Below are positions 49,175 to 57,942 of a DNA stretch of 64,000 bases, one piece after another; within the stretch, counting starts at the first letter, position 1, and each line of letters begins with the position of its first letter. Position numbers and translations under genes: made by a program. The DNA is from Streptomyces barkulensis (lineage in GTDB: Bacteria > Actinomycetota > Actinomycetes > Streptomycetales > Streptomycetaceae). The stretch spans positions 62,001 to 126,000 of the forward strand of contig NZ_PGSG01000061.1 of the NCBI RefSeq assembly GCF_002843305.1, in the 5' to 3' direction. A model generated the notes under the pieces. The model was given only the letters and a program-made list of their open reading frames with translations, had not been told where the DNA came from and did no database searches.

Positions 49175-52100
49175 TCAGACCTCCGTCTTCCGCAGCGCGG
49201 CGGCCGGACGGCCGCGGTGTGCGGCGACGACCGCGGACACCGCCGCGGGCACCGCCACCGCGACGGCCGCCAGGACGGGGGCGAGCCGGCCGGGGAAGGC
49301 CACCAGCGCGGCCGGTCCGGGGAGGGCGTCCGTGGGTGCCACCACCGTCAGCGGCACCACGAGGCGCGCCAGTACCACGCCCACCAGTGCTCCCAGACCG
49401 ACGGCGGCCGCCGTGAGGAGGCCCTGCTCGACGGCTGCCGCGGCCGCGATCCGCAGCCGCCGGGCCCCCAACGCCCGCAGGACGGCGGCCTCCCCGGCGC
49501 GTTCGCGCAGGGATCCGGCCGTGACGACCGCGAGCCCGGCCGCGGCGAGGACGGCGGCGGCGAGCGCGACGGCCGGCAGGGCCGAACGGGGGCCGGCGGC
49601 CAGCGGGTCGGCGGCCAGTTCCCGGGCGCGCTCGTCCCGTACGAGCACCGAGGTCCCGTCGGGCCGGGCCCGCAGGGCGGCGGCCGCCCGCCCGGCCTGC
49701 CCCGGTTCGGCGGCCAGCCACCACTCCCCGGGCGGCGGCGCCTCGGCGGCCCGGCCGAGCAGGGCGTCCTCCAGGGCCCTGAGGTCGGTCAGCAGCGCGC
49801 CGCCCCCGGCGTCCTCCCCGTCCATGGCAGTGGTGGGCAGACCGCGCACCGAGCCGACGACGCGCACCTCGAGGCGCGTCCCGGCGATGTCGACGGAGAC
49901 GGTGTCACCGACCCCGGCGCCTGCGGCGTGCAGGAAGGCGTCGGTGGCCACCGCCGTCGGCAGCCGGCGGGCGGGTCCTTCGGCGTCCAGCGACAGGGTG
50001 GCCCTGCCTCGTTCGCCTCCGGAGGGCGGTGCGGGCTCGGCCCCGCTGGTGTAGCGCACGTCGAGCACGTTCCCGTTCCGGCCGGCGGCGGGAGCGCGGG
50101 TGTCCGCCGCCCGGCGCCCCCGGTCCGGCGCGTGGTGGAAGCCGGGGTCCTCCATCCGCACCCGTGCCTCCCAGCCGGTGCCGGCGGCCGCGGTCGGCGC
50201 GTCGGCCGCGCCCCGCGCACCGGTGGTACGGAGCCCGGTGACGGTCAGCCGGAGCGGCACGGGATGGTCCGGCAGTGCGTGGCCGGCCGTCAGCCGCGTC
50301 AGGCGCAGAGGACCGGCGGGGGCGCCACCGGGGCCCGCCGCGGCCGCGAGGTCCAGGTCGAACGCGCGGGGTTCGCCGTCGGCCGGCAACCGGCCGAGCT
50401 CGAACGGGTGGTGGATGCCGTACCGGTCCTCCAGGACCGCTCCCAGGCGTGCGCGCGGCCCGCTCGTGCCGGTCGGCCGTCCGTCTCCCCCGGCCCGCAG
50501 GACGGCGGTGACGCGCAGCGTCCGGGCGCCCTCGGGCAGGAGGAACCCGGGCTCCCGGCCGGGTGCGGGGGCGAGGTCTGCCAGCAGCCGGTCCACGGGG
50601 CGGGCCGCCAGGTCCTCGCGCAGCCGTACGACGTCCGCGGCCCGGGTGGTGTCCATCGCCAGCACGGTCGCGGACCGGCCGGCGGGCAGCAGCACCTGCT
50701 CGCGGAGCACGGGGGTGGCCGCCGCGATCCCGGCCGCCTCGCCGTAGGAGCCGCTGTGCCCGAACACCGGGGCCGACCCCGCGGTGACGCGCAGGTCCGC
50801 GCCCACGGCGTAGTCGGCCCGGTCCCGTTGCGCGCGGTCCCAGCTCGCCGCCTGGCCGGTGGCGAGCACCGCCGTGGCGACGGCCAGGACTCCCAGCAGC
50901 ATCGGCCCCGCGGTGCGTTCGGGGCGGCGCGCCACCTGCCAGTGGGCGCAGGCCGCGACGAGGCCGCGGCTCCGGTCGACCGCCCAGCGCGTGGCCCTTG
51001 CCGCCGCGGGCAGCAGACGGGCCGTCAGCACCGCGCCGGCCAGCAGGCAGCAGGCGGGGGCGACGGCGATCACCAGGGCCGCGCCGGGTGCTCCGCCGTC
51101 CGCGGACAGGGTGCCGTCCGCCGCGTACCGCGACAACCGGTCGTAGGCCACCACGGCGAGCGCCAGGATTCCCAGGTCGGCTCCGGCCCGCAGCGCGGCG
51201 CCGAGTGCCGGGCGGCGCAGCCGTGCGGCGCTCTCGCTCATGAAGGGGCCCCGGCGTCGCAGGGCCGGCGCGGTCAGCGCCATCGCACACCCCAGGGCCA
51301 CCACGGCCGCGACCGCCCAGGTCAGGCCGTCCGCCGCGGCCCGCACGCCCACTCCGGCCCCGGCCAGGGCGCCGTGGCCGGCGGCCAGTTCCGCCAGCGG
51401 TCCGGCCGCCAGGGCGGCGACGGCCGCCGCCGGGAGCGTCAGGAGCAGGGCCTCCCCGGCGGCGAGGGCCGCGATCCGCTTCCTCGAACCGCCGCGCGCC
51501 CTCAGCAGCGCGTTCTCCCCGGCGCGCCGCTCATGCAGCGCGCCGGCCACCAGGACCGTCACGCACCCGGCGAGGAGCGCCAGTTCGAAGGCGCCCGTCA
51601 AGACCGCCGAACGGTGCGCCGACAGGGCCCGTTCCGCCTCGTCGAGCACGGCGGGCAGATCGGTGGCGACCCTGGCGCCGGCGGCGGCCGGGTCGGCGCC
51701 GAGCCGGGCCTCGGCTCGGCGGGCGGCGTCCCGCAGCCGGCCGGCGCGGTCGGCGGTCACCGTGGAGAAGTCCGCCCTCGCCTGCCAGGCGACGACGGCC
51801 GGGGCGACGCGGCCCCCGGTGAATCCCGAGGGGTGGGCGAGCAGCGGACCGTAGGTGGTGAAGCCGGCGGTCCGCACACCGCGTCCGGCCATCGGGTCGA
51901 GCCGCCAGTACGGTGCGTTCCGGTCCGCCGGGCGGTAGACGCCCGTCACGCGGATGCGCAGGGGCGGGCCGTGCCGCCGGTCGGCGAGGGTCATCCGGTC
52001 CCCGGGGCCCAGGCGCAGCGCGCGGGCGGCTTCTTCCGGCACCGCGACCGGGACGGCGCCCGTTCCGCCCGCCGGGCCGGGCAGGGCGCCCGTCACCAGG

Positions 52101-52489
52101 GATGTCCTGGAGGTGTCGAGGGTGGCCAGCAGGGTCAGCCGCGGATCGTCCCCGCCGCCCCGGGCGTCCTCCCCGACCGGAAGCCGGTAGGGGCCCGAGC
52201 GGGTGCTGGCGTCGACGTGGACGGGCAGCCCGTCGAAGGCGTCCCGCGCGGCGTGCCGTACCAGGGCGTCGGTGGGCGCCCGGCCGTCCTCGCCGACGGC
52301 GGCCTCCACCTCCAGCAGCGTCCTGGCCGCGAAGCGGTGCTGGAGCGTCCGGCGCAGTCCGGCATCGGCGGCGGCGTCGCCGAACACCGCCAGGGCGGTC
52401 AGCGCACAGCTCGTCAAAGCGGTGGTGGCCAGTACGGCCGCGGTCAGCGAGCGGTACGCCCACGCCCGCCGTACGAGAAGTCCCAGCAC
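49175..52489 (-). CDS. FtsX/MacB-type ABC permease, first gene of operon
   Basis: This 1104-residue permease starts VLGLLVRRAWAYRSLTAAVL with a membrane helix, then has an outside domain (PYWRLDPMAGRGVRTAGFTT), FtsX bundles (GAFELALLAGCVTVLVAGAL, RRAGENALLRARGGSRKRIA) and a C-terminal FtsX domain (LPAVALAAAVLAAAGLAVVT, AAVLRALGARRLRIAAAAAV). The GTG at 52489 follows ggagct. The 61 codons upstream in the same frame are poor and lack a ribosome site. It leads a minus-strand operon: permease, permease, ATPase, ATPase (amber), perhaps Nudix. Confidence 0.9.
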   Translation of the reverse strand: MLGLLVRRAWAYRSLTAAVLATTALTSCALTALAVFGDAAADAGLRRTLQHRFAARTLLEVEAAVGEDGRAPTDALVRHAARDAFDGLPVHVDASTRSGPYRLPVGEDARGGGDDPRLTLLATLDTSRTSLVTGALPGPAGGTGAVPVAVPEEAARALRLGPGDRMTLADRRHGPPLRIRVTGVYRPADRNAPYWRLDPMAGRGVRTAGFTTYGPLLAHPSGFTGGRVAPAVVAWQARADFSTVTADRAGRLRDAARRAEARLGADPAAAGARVATDLPAVLDEAERALSAHRSAVLTGAFELALLAGCVTVLVAGALHERRAGENALLRARGGSRKRIAALAAGEALLLTLPAAAVAALAAGPLAELAAGHGALAGAGVGVRAAADGLTWAVAAVVALGCAMALTAPALRRRGPFMSESAARLRRPALGAALRAGADLGILALAVVAYDRLSRYAADGTLSADGGAPGAALVIAVAPACCLLAGAVLTARLLPAAARATRWAVDRSRGLVAACAHWQVARRPERTAGPMLLGVLAVATAVLATGQAASWDRAQRDRADYAVGADLRVTAGSAPVFGHSGSYGEAAGIAAATPVLREQVLLPAGRSATVLAMDTTRAADVVRLREDLAARPVDRLLADLAPAPGREPGFLLPEGARTLRVTAVLRAGGDGRPTGTSGPRARLGAVLEDRYGIHHPFELGRLPADGEPRAFDLDLAAAAGPGGAPAGPLRLTRLTAGHALPDHPVPLRLTVTGLRTTGARGAADAPTAAAGTGWEARVRMEDPGFHHAPDRGRRAADTRAPAAGRNGNVLDVRYTSGAEPAPPSGGERGRATLSLDAEGPARRLPTAVATDAFLHAAGAGVGDTVSVDIAGTRLEVRVVGSVRGLPTTAMDGEDAGGGALLTDLRALEDALLGRAAEAPPPGEWWLAAEPGQAGRAAAALRARPDGTSVLVRDERARELAADPLAAGPRSALPAVALAAAVLAAAGLAVVTAGSLRERAGEAAVLRALGARRLRIAAAAAVEQGLLTAAAVGLGALVGVVLARLVVPLTVVAPTDALPGPAALVAFPGRLAPVLAAVAVAVPAAVSAVVAAHRGRPAAALRKTEV

Positions 52490-52847
52490 ACCGCCCCCGT
52501 AGCTCCGCCCGCCCCGCCCGGACAGCGGGCCCCGCTCGCCGGGCGGGCATCCAGTGTGCCATCCGTGCCGGCCAACGGGCTTACTCCGCAGAAGAGTTGT
52601 CCCGTGTCGCGACGGTGACGACGGTCGGGCGGCGCGGACCGGTGACGCGCCCGTACGGCTGGTCCCCCCCACCCCGGAGGGCGTGTTCCGGCTCCGGTCG
52701 GCGAGAGGCGCGGAAACGTCCCGCCGGGGCGTATCCCGGTGTCGGTCCCAGGGGCTACGGTGTGCCCCACGTCACGGCCCGCGGCCGACACGCCCGGAGG
52801 ATCTCCGGGCCCGGCGGGCGGCCGTATGTCTCGGGGGGTCGCAGACG
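52490..52847. promoter_or_regulatory. Divergent promoter region, ABC operon and Wzy-like gene
   Basis: This 358-base gap has no gene. A TACGGT hexamer near 52755 could be a -10 for the plus-strand gene. The minus-strand promoter probably lies in the AT-richer stretch around 52580-52610. No clear operator dyad was found. Confidence 0.4.
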
Positions 52848-53876
52848 ATGGCTTCACCGGCGCTCGGATCACTGTCCGCCGCACCGGAGCGAAGCGGCGT
52901 GCCGGATACCGCCGGCGCCGCGTTACTGGGCTGCTGCGCCGGCTGGGCGCTGCTGTGCGCGGCCGGGCGGGACGCCCGGCCGGAGGGGGTGCTGCTGGCG
53001 GTGCTGGCGGTGGCCGCCGGATACGCCTGCGGGCGGATCGGGGGTTCCCTGCTGCCGGCCGCCGCGCCCGCCGGGGCGGCGCTGGCCGGGCTGGGCTCGC
53101 TCCTGCTGTCTCCCGCCCTCCCGCTGCCGGATCCGTCGGCCACCGTGCCGGCCGGGCGGGCGGGCGCCGAGGCCGCGCTGGCGGTGCTGGCGGCGGGCGC
53201 GGCGTGCTGCGCCGCGTGGGCGGCGAAAAGCGCGCGGTCGCGGCGGCTGCTGCACACGCTGGCCCTGGTGGTCGCGGCGGCGGCGCTGGCGACCGGTTCG
53301 CCCGCCGGGTGTGCCGCGGCGCTCGGGGTGCTGCTGTGCTCGCTGGCCGCGGGCCGGGTACGCCGCAGACTGCCGGCGCTGGCCGCGCTGGCGGCGGCGG
53401 CCGCGGCCGTGGTGGGCGCCGTCTGGGCGGTGGCCGGCGGCGCGCTGCCGCCGGTGCTGGAGAGGCCGCTCCAGGAGGCGCTCACCTCGCAGCGGATCGT
53501 GCTGTGGCGGGAGGCCGTGGCGCTCGCGGCGGAGCATCCGGTGCACGGCGCGGGGCCCGACCGGTTCGGCGCGCTGAACCGGGCCGCCGAGCAGGGCGCC
53601 GTCCCGGACGGCAAGCCGCACTCGGCGCCTCTGCAGACGGCGGCCGAACAGGGGATGCCCGGTGTGCTGCTGATGGGCGCCGCCTTCGGCTGGGTGCTGC
53701 TCGCGCTGTACCGGTCGCCGCGCCCGACACCGGTGGTGCTGGCGGCGGGCGTGGCGCTCACGGGGCTGGCCGCGGTGGCGAGCGTGGGCAACGCCCTGAG
53801 CTTCAGCCAGGTCACCATGGGCGCGGGGCTGCTGGTGGGGCTGGCGACCGCCGGGGAGGGCCGGGACGTCCCGTAG
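52848..53876 (+). CDS. O-antigen ligase (Wzy)-like membrane protein, TTA codon
   Basis: This 342-residue protein is almost all hydrophobic, with about nine or ten membrane segments, and contains the Wzy/O-antigen ligase motif TSQRIVLWREAVALAAEHPV then HGAGPDRFG in an outside loop, followed by PHSAPLQTAAEQGMPGVLLM. It is shorter than typical ligases (about 400 residues). Actinobacterial members have no known glycan substrate. The ATG at 52848 is chosen by the membrane start. Codon 26 (52923-52925) is TTA, implying bldA-dependent late expression. Confidence 0.82.
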   Translation: MASPALGSLSAAPERSGVPDTAGAALLGCCAGWALLCAAGRDARPEGVLLAVLAVAAGYACGRIGGSLLPAAAPAGAALAGLGSLLLSPALPLPDPSATVPAGRAGAEAALAVLAAGAACCAAWAAKSARSRRLLHTLALVVAAAALATGSPAGCAAALGVLLCSLAAGRVRRRLPALAALAAAAAAVVGAVWAVAGGALPPVLERPLQEALTSQRIVLWREAVALAAEHPVHGAGPDRFGALNRAAEQGAVPDGKPHSAPLQTAAEQGMPGVLLMGAAFGWVLLALYRSPRPTPVVLAAGVALTGLAAVASVGNALSFSQVTMGAGLLVGLATAGEGRDVP

Positions 53877-53959
53877 GGGAGCCGCGCGGCGGGTCGCGGG
53901 GGTCAGGGGTCCGGGCGGGTGGCGGACGCCCGGCCGTCCCCGCCCGGCCGCCTTCCTTC

Positions 53960-54751
53960 TCAGCCGGTCCGTACGGCGTGCTCCGCCGCCAGCAGCCGGC
54001 CCTCGGCGTAGCCGCGCGCGAGGCCGGACAGACCGGTGGGCCTGCCGCTGTGGAGGACGGTCAGAGTGCCGGTGGGGGGCGCCTTCGGGTCCGGTTCCGC
54101 GCCGATGCGCCGCAGTGCCTGGGCGGCGACCGCGGCGGCCGAGCCGTACAGCACCGGCTCGGGGGCCGGCGCGGAGCGGACGGCGGCGCGGATGCGCTCG
54201 GCGACCAGCTCGTAGTGGGTGCAGCCCAGCACCACGGACCGCACCGCGGGCGGGGTGAGGGCGGCGGCCGCGGCGACGGCCGCGTCGACGGCGGCCTCGC
54301 CCCCCTTCTCCACGGCGTCGGCCAGCCCGTGGCAGGGCACCTCGGTGATCTCGGCGCCGTTGCCGAACCGGTCGATGAGGCGGCGCTGGTAGGGGCTGCC
54401 GGTGGTGGCGGGGGTGGCCCAGACGGCCAGGGGGCCGCCCGCGGCGGCGGCCGGCTTGACGGCCGGCACCGTGCCGACGACCGGCACCGCCGGCTCCAGT
54501 TCGGCGCGCAGCACCTCCAGGGCGTGCACGGAGGCGGTGTTGCAGGCGACGATGAGCGCGTCGGGCCCGTACGCGGCGGCCGCCCGCGCACAGCCCAGGG
54601 CGCGGGCGGTGATGTCGTCGGTGGTCCGCGGCCCCCAGGGCATGCCGTCGGGGTCGGAGGACAGGACGAGGTCGGCGTCGGGTCTCGCACGCCGTACCGC
54701 GGCCGCGGCGGCCAGCAAGCCGATCCCGGAGTCCACAAGCGCGATTCTCAC
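53960..54751 (-). CDS. Glutamate/aspartate racemase family protein
   Basis: This 263-residue protein has the cofactor-independent racemase pattern: IALVDSGIGLLAAA at the N-terminus, first catalytic Cys in LIVACNTASVHALE, VVGTVPAVKPAA, and second catalytic Cys in VVLGCTHYELVAERI. The DSGxGG motif is DSGIGLL, a small departure from MurI. It could be a second MurI or an aspartate racemase. The GTG at 54751 is 7 bases after the hexamer TACGCT with no ribosome site, suggesting a leaderless mRNA. Confidence 0.88.
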   Translation of the reverse strand: MRIALVDSGIGLLAAAAAVRRARPDADLVLSSDPDGMPWGPRTTDDITARALGCARAAAAYGPDALIVACNTASVHALEVLRAELEPAVPVVGTVPAVKPAAAAGGPLAVWATPATTGSPYQRRLIDRFGNGAEITEVPCHGLADAVEKGGEAAVDAAVAAAAALTPPAVRSVVLGCTHYELVAERIRAAVRSAPAPEPVLYGSAAAVAAQALRRIGAEPDPKAPPTGTLTVLHSGRPTGLSGLARGYAEGRLLAAEHAVRTG

Positions 54752-54836
54752 GGAGCACAGCGTACGGGCACGGACGGGCACGGCGCCCGCCGGACGGCCC
54801 GGCCCGCGTCGTGCGCGGGAGGCCGCCCGGGGGAGA

Positions 54837-56072
54837 TCACTTGCGGCCGGGTGTCCACCGCATGCCCCAGCCGTAGGCCTGGTCCACCGTCCGCTGCGGG
54901 CTCACCCCGCGCTCGGGCACCAGGAAGCGCGACTCGCGCCGGACCGTGAGATCGCCTCCGTCGTTGGTGATCAGCGCCAGGGCGCAGACGGTGGAGGGGA
55001 GGTCGCACTCGTCGAGGGAGAAGTCGACGGGCGCACCGTGCTGCGGTGTGAGCGTCACCGTGGCGTGGAGGCCGGCGAAACTGCGGGCGCCCTCGTAGAT
55101 CGTGACGAAGATCAGGATCCGCCGGAGTCTCTCCTTGTGGTCGAGGTTGATCGTGAGGTTCTCGCCCGTCTCCACGGCGCCGGTGCGGTCGTCGCCGTCG
55201 AGGTGGACGTACGGAGGCCGGTGCAGCGCGCCGAAGGCGTTGCCGAGGGCCTGGACGACTCCCTTGCCGCCGTCGGTGAGCTCGTACAGGGCGCACAGGT
55301 CCAGGTCGAGGCCGGTCTGCGGCGCCAGTGCCCGGCTCAGCCTGCTCCCCCAGCCCCCGGACTGCCTGCGGGTGCGCCAGTTGAGGTTGACACGCATCGC
55401 GCCGGAGGTGCCGCCCTGTTTGGCCAGGGAGACCGTGGGCGCCTCCTTGGTCAGGGTGACCTTGCTCAGCCGCACCGGGCGGGGCTCCGGGCGCGGTGGA
55501 GGCGTGGCGACGGGGGCCGCCGGTGCGGGGCCGGAGGGGGGCGGCGCCTGCGGCTCGTCGACGGTGATCCCGAAGTCGGCGGCGAGGCCGGCCAGTCCGC
55601 TGTCGTACCCCTGGCCGACGGCCCGGAACTTCCAGGCGCCCTGTCTGCGGTAGAGCTCGCCGAGCACGAAGGCGGTCTCGACGGTGGCGTCCCGGCTGTC
55701 GAACCGGGCGAGTTCGGCTCCGCCGGCCGCGTCGAGCACCCGTATGCGCAGCCCCGGCACCCGGCCGAAGTCCCCGCCGTCCGCGGAGGCGGCCACGACG
55801 ATCTTCTCGACGGCGGGCTCGACGCGGGCGAGGTCCACGGCGAGGGTGTCGGTCACGGCGCCGCCCGCGGGGCTCTTGCCCTCGTGACGCACGGCGCCCG
55901 AGGCGTGGTGCGCCTGGTTGTGGAAGACGAGGTCGTCGTCCGAGCGGACCCTGCCCGAGGAGGCCAGCAGCAGCGCCGAGGCGTCCACGTCGGGCACCCC
56001 CGGCCCGGTGCGCCACCCCACCTCGACCCTGACCGAGTCCGCGGGAACCCGGACGTTGGCGCCTTTGAGCAT
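54837..56072 (-). CDS. Double TerD-domain protein
   Basis: This 411-residue protein has two TerD calcium-binding domains joined by a Pro-rich linker (PQAPPPSGPAPAAPVATPPP). Domain 1 reads MLKGANVRVPADSVRVEVGW, PDVDASALLLASSGRVRSDD, DLVFHNQ. Domain 2 reads GLDLDLCALYELTDGGKGVV, YVHLDGDDRTGAVETGENLT, INLDHKERLRRILIFVTIYE. The D/D-L acidic clusters match the Ca2+ sites of TerD. Tellurite-resistance homologues in Streptomyces affect development and stress. The ATG at 56072 follows gaagaggggag. It is divergent from the DUF6643 gene. Confidence 0.93.
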   Translation of the reverse strand: MLKGANVRVPADSVRVEVGWRTGPGVPDVDASALLLASSGRVRSDDDLVFHNQAHHASGAVRHEGKSPAGGAVTDTLAVDLARVEPAVEKIVVAASADGGDFGRVPGLRIRVLDAAGGAELARFDSRDATVETAFVLGELYRRQGAWKFRAVGQGYDSGLAGLAADFGITVDEPQAPPPSGPAPAAPVATPPPRPEPRPVRLSKVTLTKEAPTVSLAKQGGTSGAMRVNLNWRTRRQSGGWGSRLSRALAPQTGLDLDLCALYELTDGGKGVVQALGNAFGALHRPPYVHLDGDDRTGAVETGENLTINLDHKERLRRILIFVTIYEGARSFAGLHATVTLTPQHGAPVDFSLDECDLPSTVCALALITNDGGDLTVRRESRFLVPERGVSPQRTVDQAYGWGMRWTPGRK

Positions 56073-56265
56073 GGTCGTGCTCCCCTCTTCCGTGACCGGG
56101 CCTTCCGCGCCCGCCGCGCCCCGCCGGCCTCCCGGCCTCGGGACGGACGGGATGACCGTTTTCTTCGCCTTTGACAGCAGCCGCGGCCGATGACCGCGCA
56201 GAGCCCGTCAAATGACCTTCTTTTCGCTCTCCCCAACCGGCACATCGTGGGCTTAACTTATGAGT

Positions 56266-56730
56266 ATGACGTCCCCCCGCAGCACCTATGGCGGTGGCTA
56301 CTACAGCGCGCCGTCCTTCGCTGACACCCCGATCTACGACAGCCTGGTCGCCGAGCGGGGTACCCCTCAGATCGCGCCCATACGCGTTCCGGCGTCCCCG
56401 TACGAGACCTCGGACCACCTGCCCGCCCTCCCGGCCGCGCTGCCCGCGCTGCCGTCGGGGCCCTCCTACCAGCCGCAGCCGGCGCGGAGTTACCCGGCCC
56501 CGGCCTACCAGCAGCCCGCACCGGTCCAGCAGCCCGCACCTCTGCAGCAGGCGCCCGCGCCGTACATCCCGCAGCAGGCCGCCGCGCCGCGCGGCGGGTA
56601 CGGCTACCCGCAGCAGCCGCAGCCCCAGCAGATGCGTCCGGTCGCCGCCCGCCCGGTGCCCGCCCAGAGCCCGTACCCCGGCTCCTACGAGGAGTCCTAC
56701 GGCCACTCGTACCAGGGGCGTGGTTACTGA
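56266..56730 (+). CDS. DUF6643 Pro/Gln-rich protein
   Basis: This protein of about 154 residues begins MTSPRSTYGGGYYSAPSFAD, then TPIYDSLVAERGTPQIAPIR, the conserved head of DUF6643, and continues as a long Pro/Gln/Tyr-rich low-complexity tail (QQPAPVQQPAPLQQAPAPYI). It is probably unstructured after residue 60. ATG 56266 is favoured over 56260 because TAACTT ends at 56259, six bases before, suiting a leaderless transcript. Function is unknown. The family is confined to Streptomyces and relatives. Confidence 0.85.
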   Translation: MTSPRSTYGGGYYSAPSFADTPIYDSLVAERGTPQIAPIRVPASPYETSDHLPALPAALPALPSGPSYQPQPARSYPAPAYQQPAPVQQPAPLQQAPAPYIPQQAAAPRGGYGYPQQPQPQQMRPVAARPVPAQSPYPGSYEESYGHSYQGRGY

Positions 56731-56767
56731 CCCGCCGACTGTCCGACCCGGGTGGCAGGATGGGCGC

Positions 56768-57595
56768 ATGACCACGTCCACACTGGCCGCGCTCAACCTC
56801 TACCCGGTGAAGTCGTTCGCGGGTGTCGGAACCGCCCATGCCGTCGTGGAGCCATGGGGACTGTCGGGGGACCGGCGCTGGATGGCGGCCGGTCCCGACG
56901 GCGCACCGCTCACCCAGCGCGGGCACCCGCGCCTCGCGCGGGCCGCCGCCGAGCCGCTGCCCGGCGGCGGTCTCCGGCTGTCCGCCCCCGGGATGCCGCC
57001 GCTGACCGTCGAGGTGCCCGACCCGGCCTCGGGCACCGACGTGTTCGAGGTGTGGAACACCAAGGTCGAGGCGGTGCCCGCGTCCGGTGAGGCGCACGGC
57101 TGGCTGACGGCGTATCTGGGGACGCAGGCGCGACTGGTCCACATGGACGCGCCCGAGCACCGGCGCCCGGTCACCTCCTCGCACGGCCGCCCGGGCGAAA
57201 CGGTCAGCCTCGCCGACGCGTTCCCCGTGCTGCTCACCACGGTGTCGTCGCTGGACGCCCTCAACCTGCTGATAGAGCAGGGGGACCACCCGGACGAGGG
57301 CCCGCTGCCGATGGACCGCTTCCGGCCCAACGTGGTCGTCGAGGGCACCGCCCCCTGGTCCGAGGACGGCTGGCGCCGTATCCGGATCGGCGAGGTGTCC
57401 TTCCGGGTGGCCAAGCCCTGCGGCCGCTGCGTGGTGACCACGACCGACCAGGCCACGGCCGAGCGGGGCAAGGAGCCGCTGCGCACCCTGGCCAGGCACC
57501 GCCGCTTCGGCGACCGGCTGCTGTTCGGGCAGCTTCTCGTCCCCGAGAACACCGGCACCCTGCGCACGGGCGACCCCTTCGAAGTCCTGGGCTGA
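56768..57595 (+). CDS. MOSC-domain protein (molybdenum cofactor sulfurase-like)
   Basis: This 275-residue protein has the MOSC N-terminal barrel (LAALNLYPVKSFAGVGTAHA, VVEPWGLSGDRRWMAAGPDG) and the MOSC domain (FRPNVVVEGTAPWSEDGWRR, RVAKPCGRCVVTTTDQATAE, LFGQLLVPENTGTLRTGDPF). The conserved Cys in KPCGRC can accept sulfur or molybdopterin. The family includes the mARC N-reductases, so Moco-dependent reduction of N-hydroxylated compounds is possible. CAGGAT precedes the ATG by about 8 bases, suggesting a leaderless start. Confidence 0.93.
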   Translation: MTTSTLAALNLYPVKSFAGVGTAHAVVEPWGLSGDRRWMAAGPDGAPLTQRGHPRLARAAAEPLPGGGLRLSAPGMPPLTVEVPDPASGTDVFEVWNTKVEAVPASGEAHGWLTAYLGTQARLVHMDAPEHRRPVTSSHGRPGETVSLADAFPVLLTTVSSLDALNLLIEQGDHPDEGPLPMDRFRPNVVVEGTAPWSEDGWRRIRIGEVSFRVAKPCGRCVVTTTDQATAERGKEPLRTLARHRRFGDRLLFGQLLVPENTGTLRTGDPFEVLG

Positions 57596-57942
57596 AGGGC
57601 GCGGGCGGCACGGCGGGGCGGGATGGGGCCCCGCGGACGCGGGGTCCCCACCGGACACCGTTCGTCCTGCTCGCCGTCAAGCAGGCCGTGCGGCCCCGCC
57701 GTGCCACCCTGGCCGTCCGGGAGAGGAGCGCCGCTCCACGCCCCGCTCCCGGATGCGCACCGCCCGAGCGCGGGCGGCCCCTCCCGGCGCCGGCGGCCAC
57801 GGGGCGATCGGCCCGGGCAGGGCCCGGACGCCGCCGGGCGGCCGGGAGCCTTTCCGAGGGCGTCCCCATGGAGCGGAACACAGAAGGCTCCGCCGCGACG
57901 GTCCGCCCGTGGGCGGCCGAACGGCGAAGGCGCGGCGCCACG
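57596..57942. other. Convergent intergenic region with a terminator hairpin
   Basis: A stem with one bulged base (ggggccccgc / gcggggtcccc, 57625-57649, 4-base loop) follows the MOSC gene and probably terminates it. The remaining 290 bases have no convincing gene on either strand. Confidence 0.6.
57625..57649 (+). terminator. Terminator after MOSC gene
   Basis: The hairpin ggggccccgc-ggac-gcggggtcccc has 10 pairs and one bulged T, 30 bases after the MOSC stop. Confidence 0.65.

Noticed and set aside
48677..52618. 1313-codon open frame on the plus strand
   Set aside because: It is antisense to the two ABC permeases, whose frames have membrane helices and conserved FtsX motifs. The plus-strand translation is Gly/Arg/Gln-rich without domains, an effect of GC-rich third positions.
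54837..56072. TerD protein considered as part of a phage-defence ter operon
   Set aside because: No TerB, TerC, TerZ or associated nuclease genes flank it.
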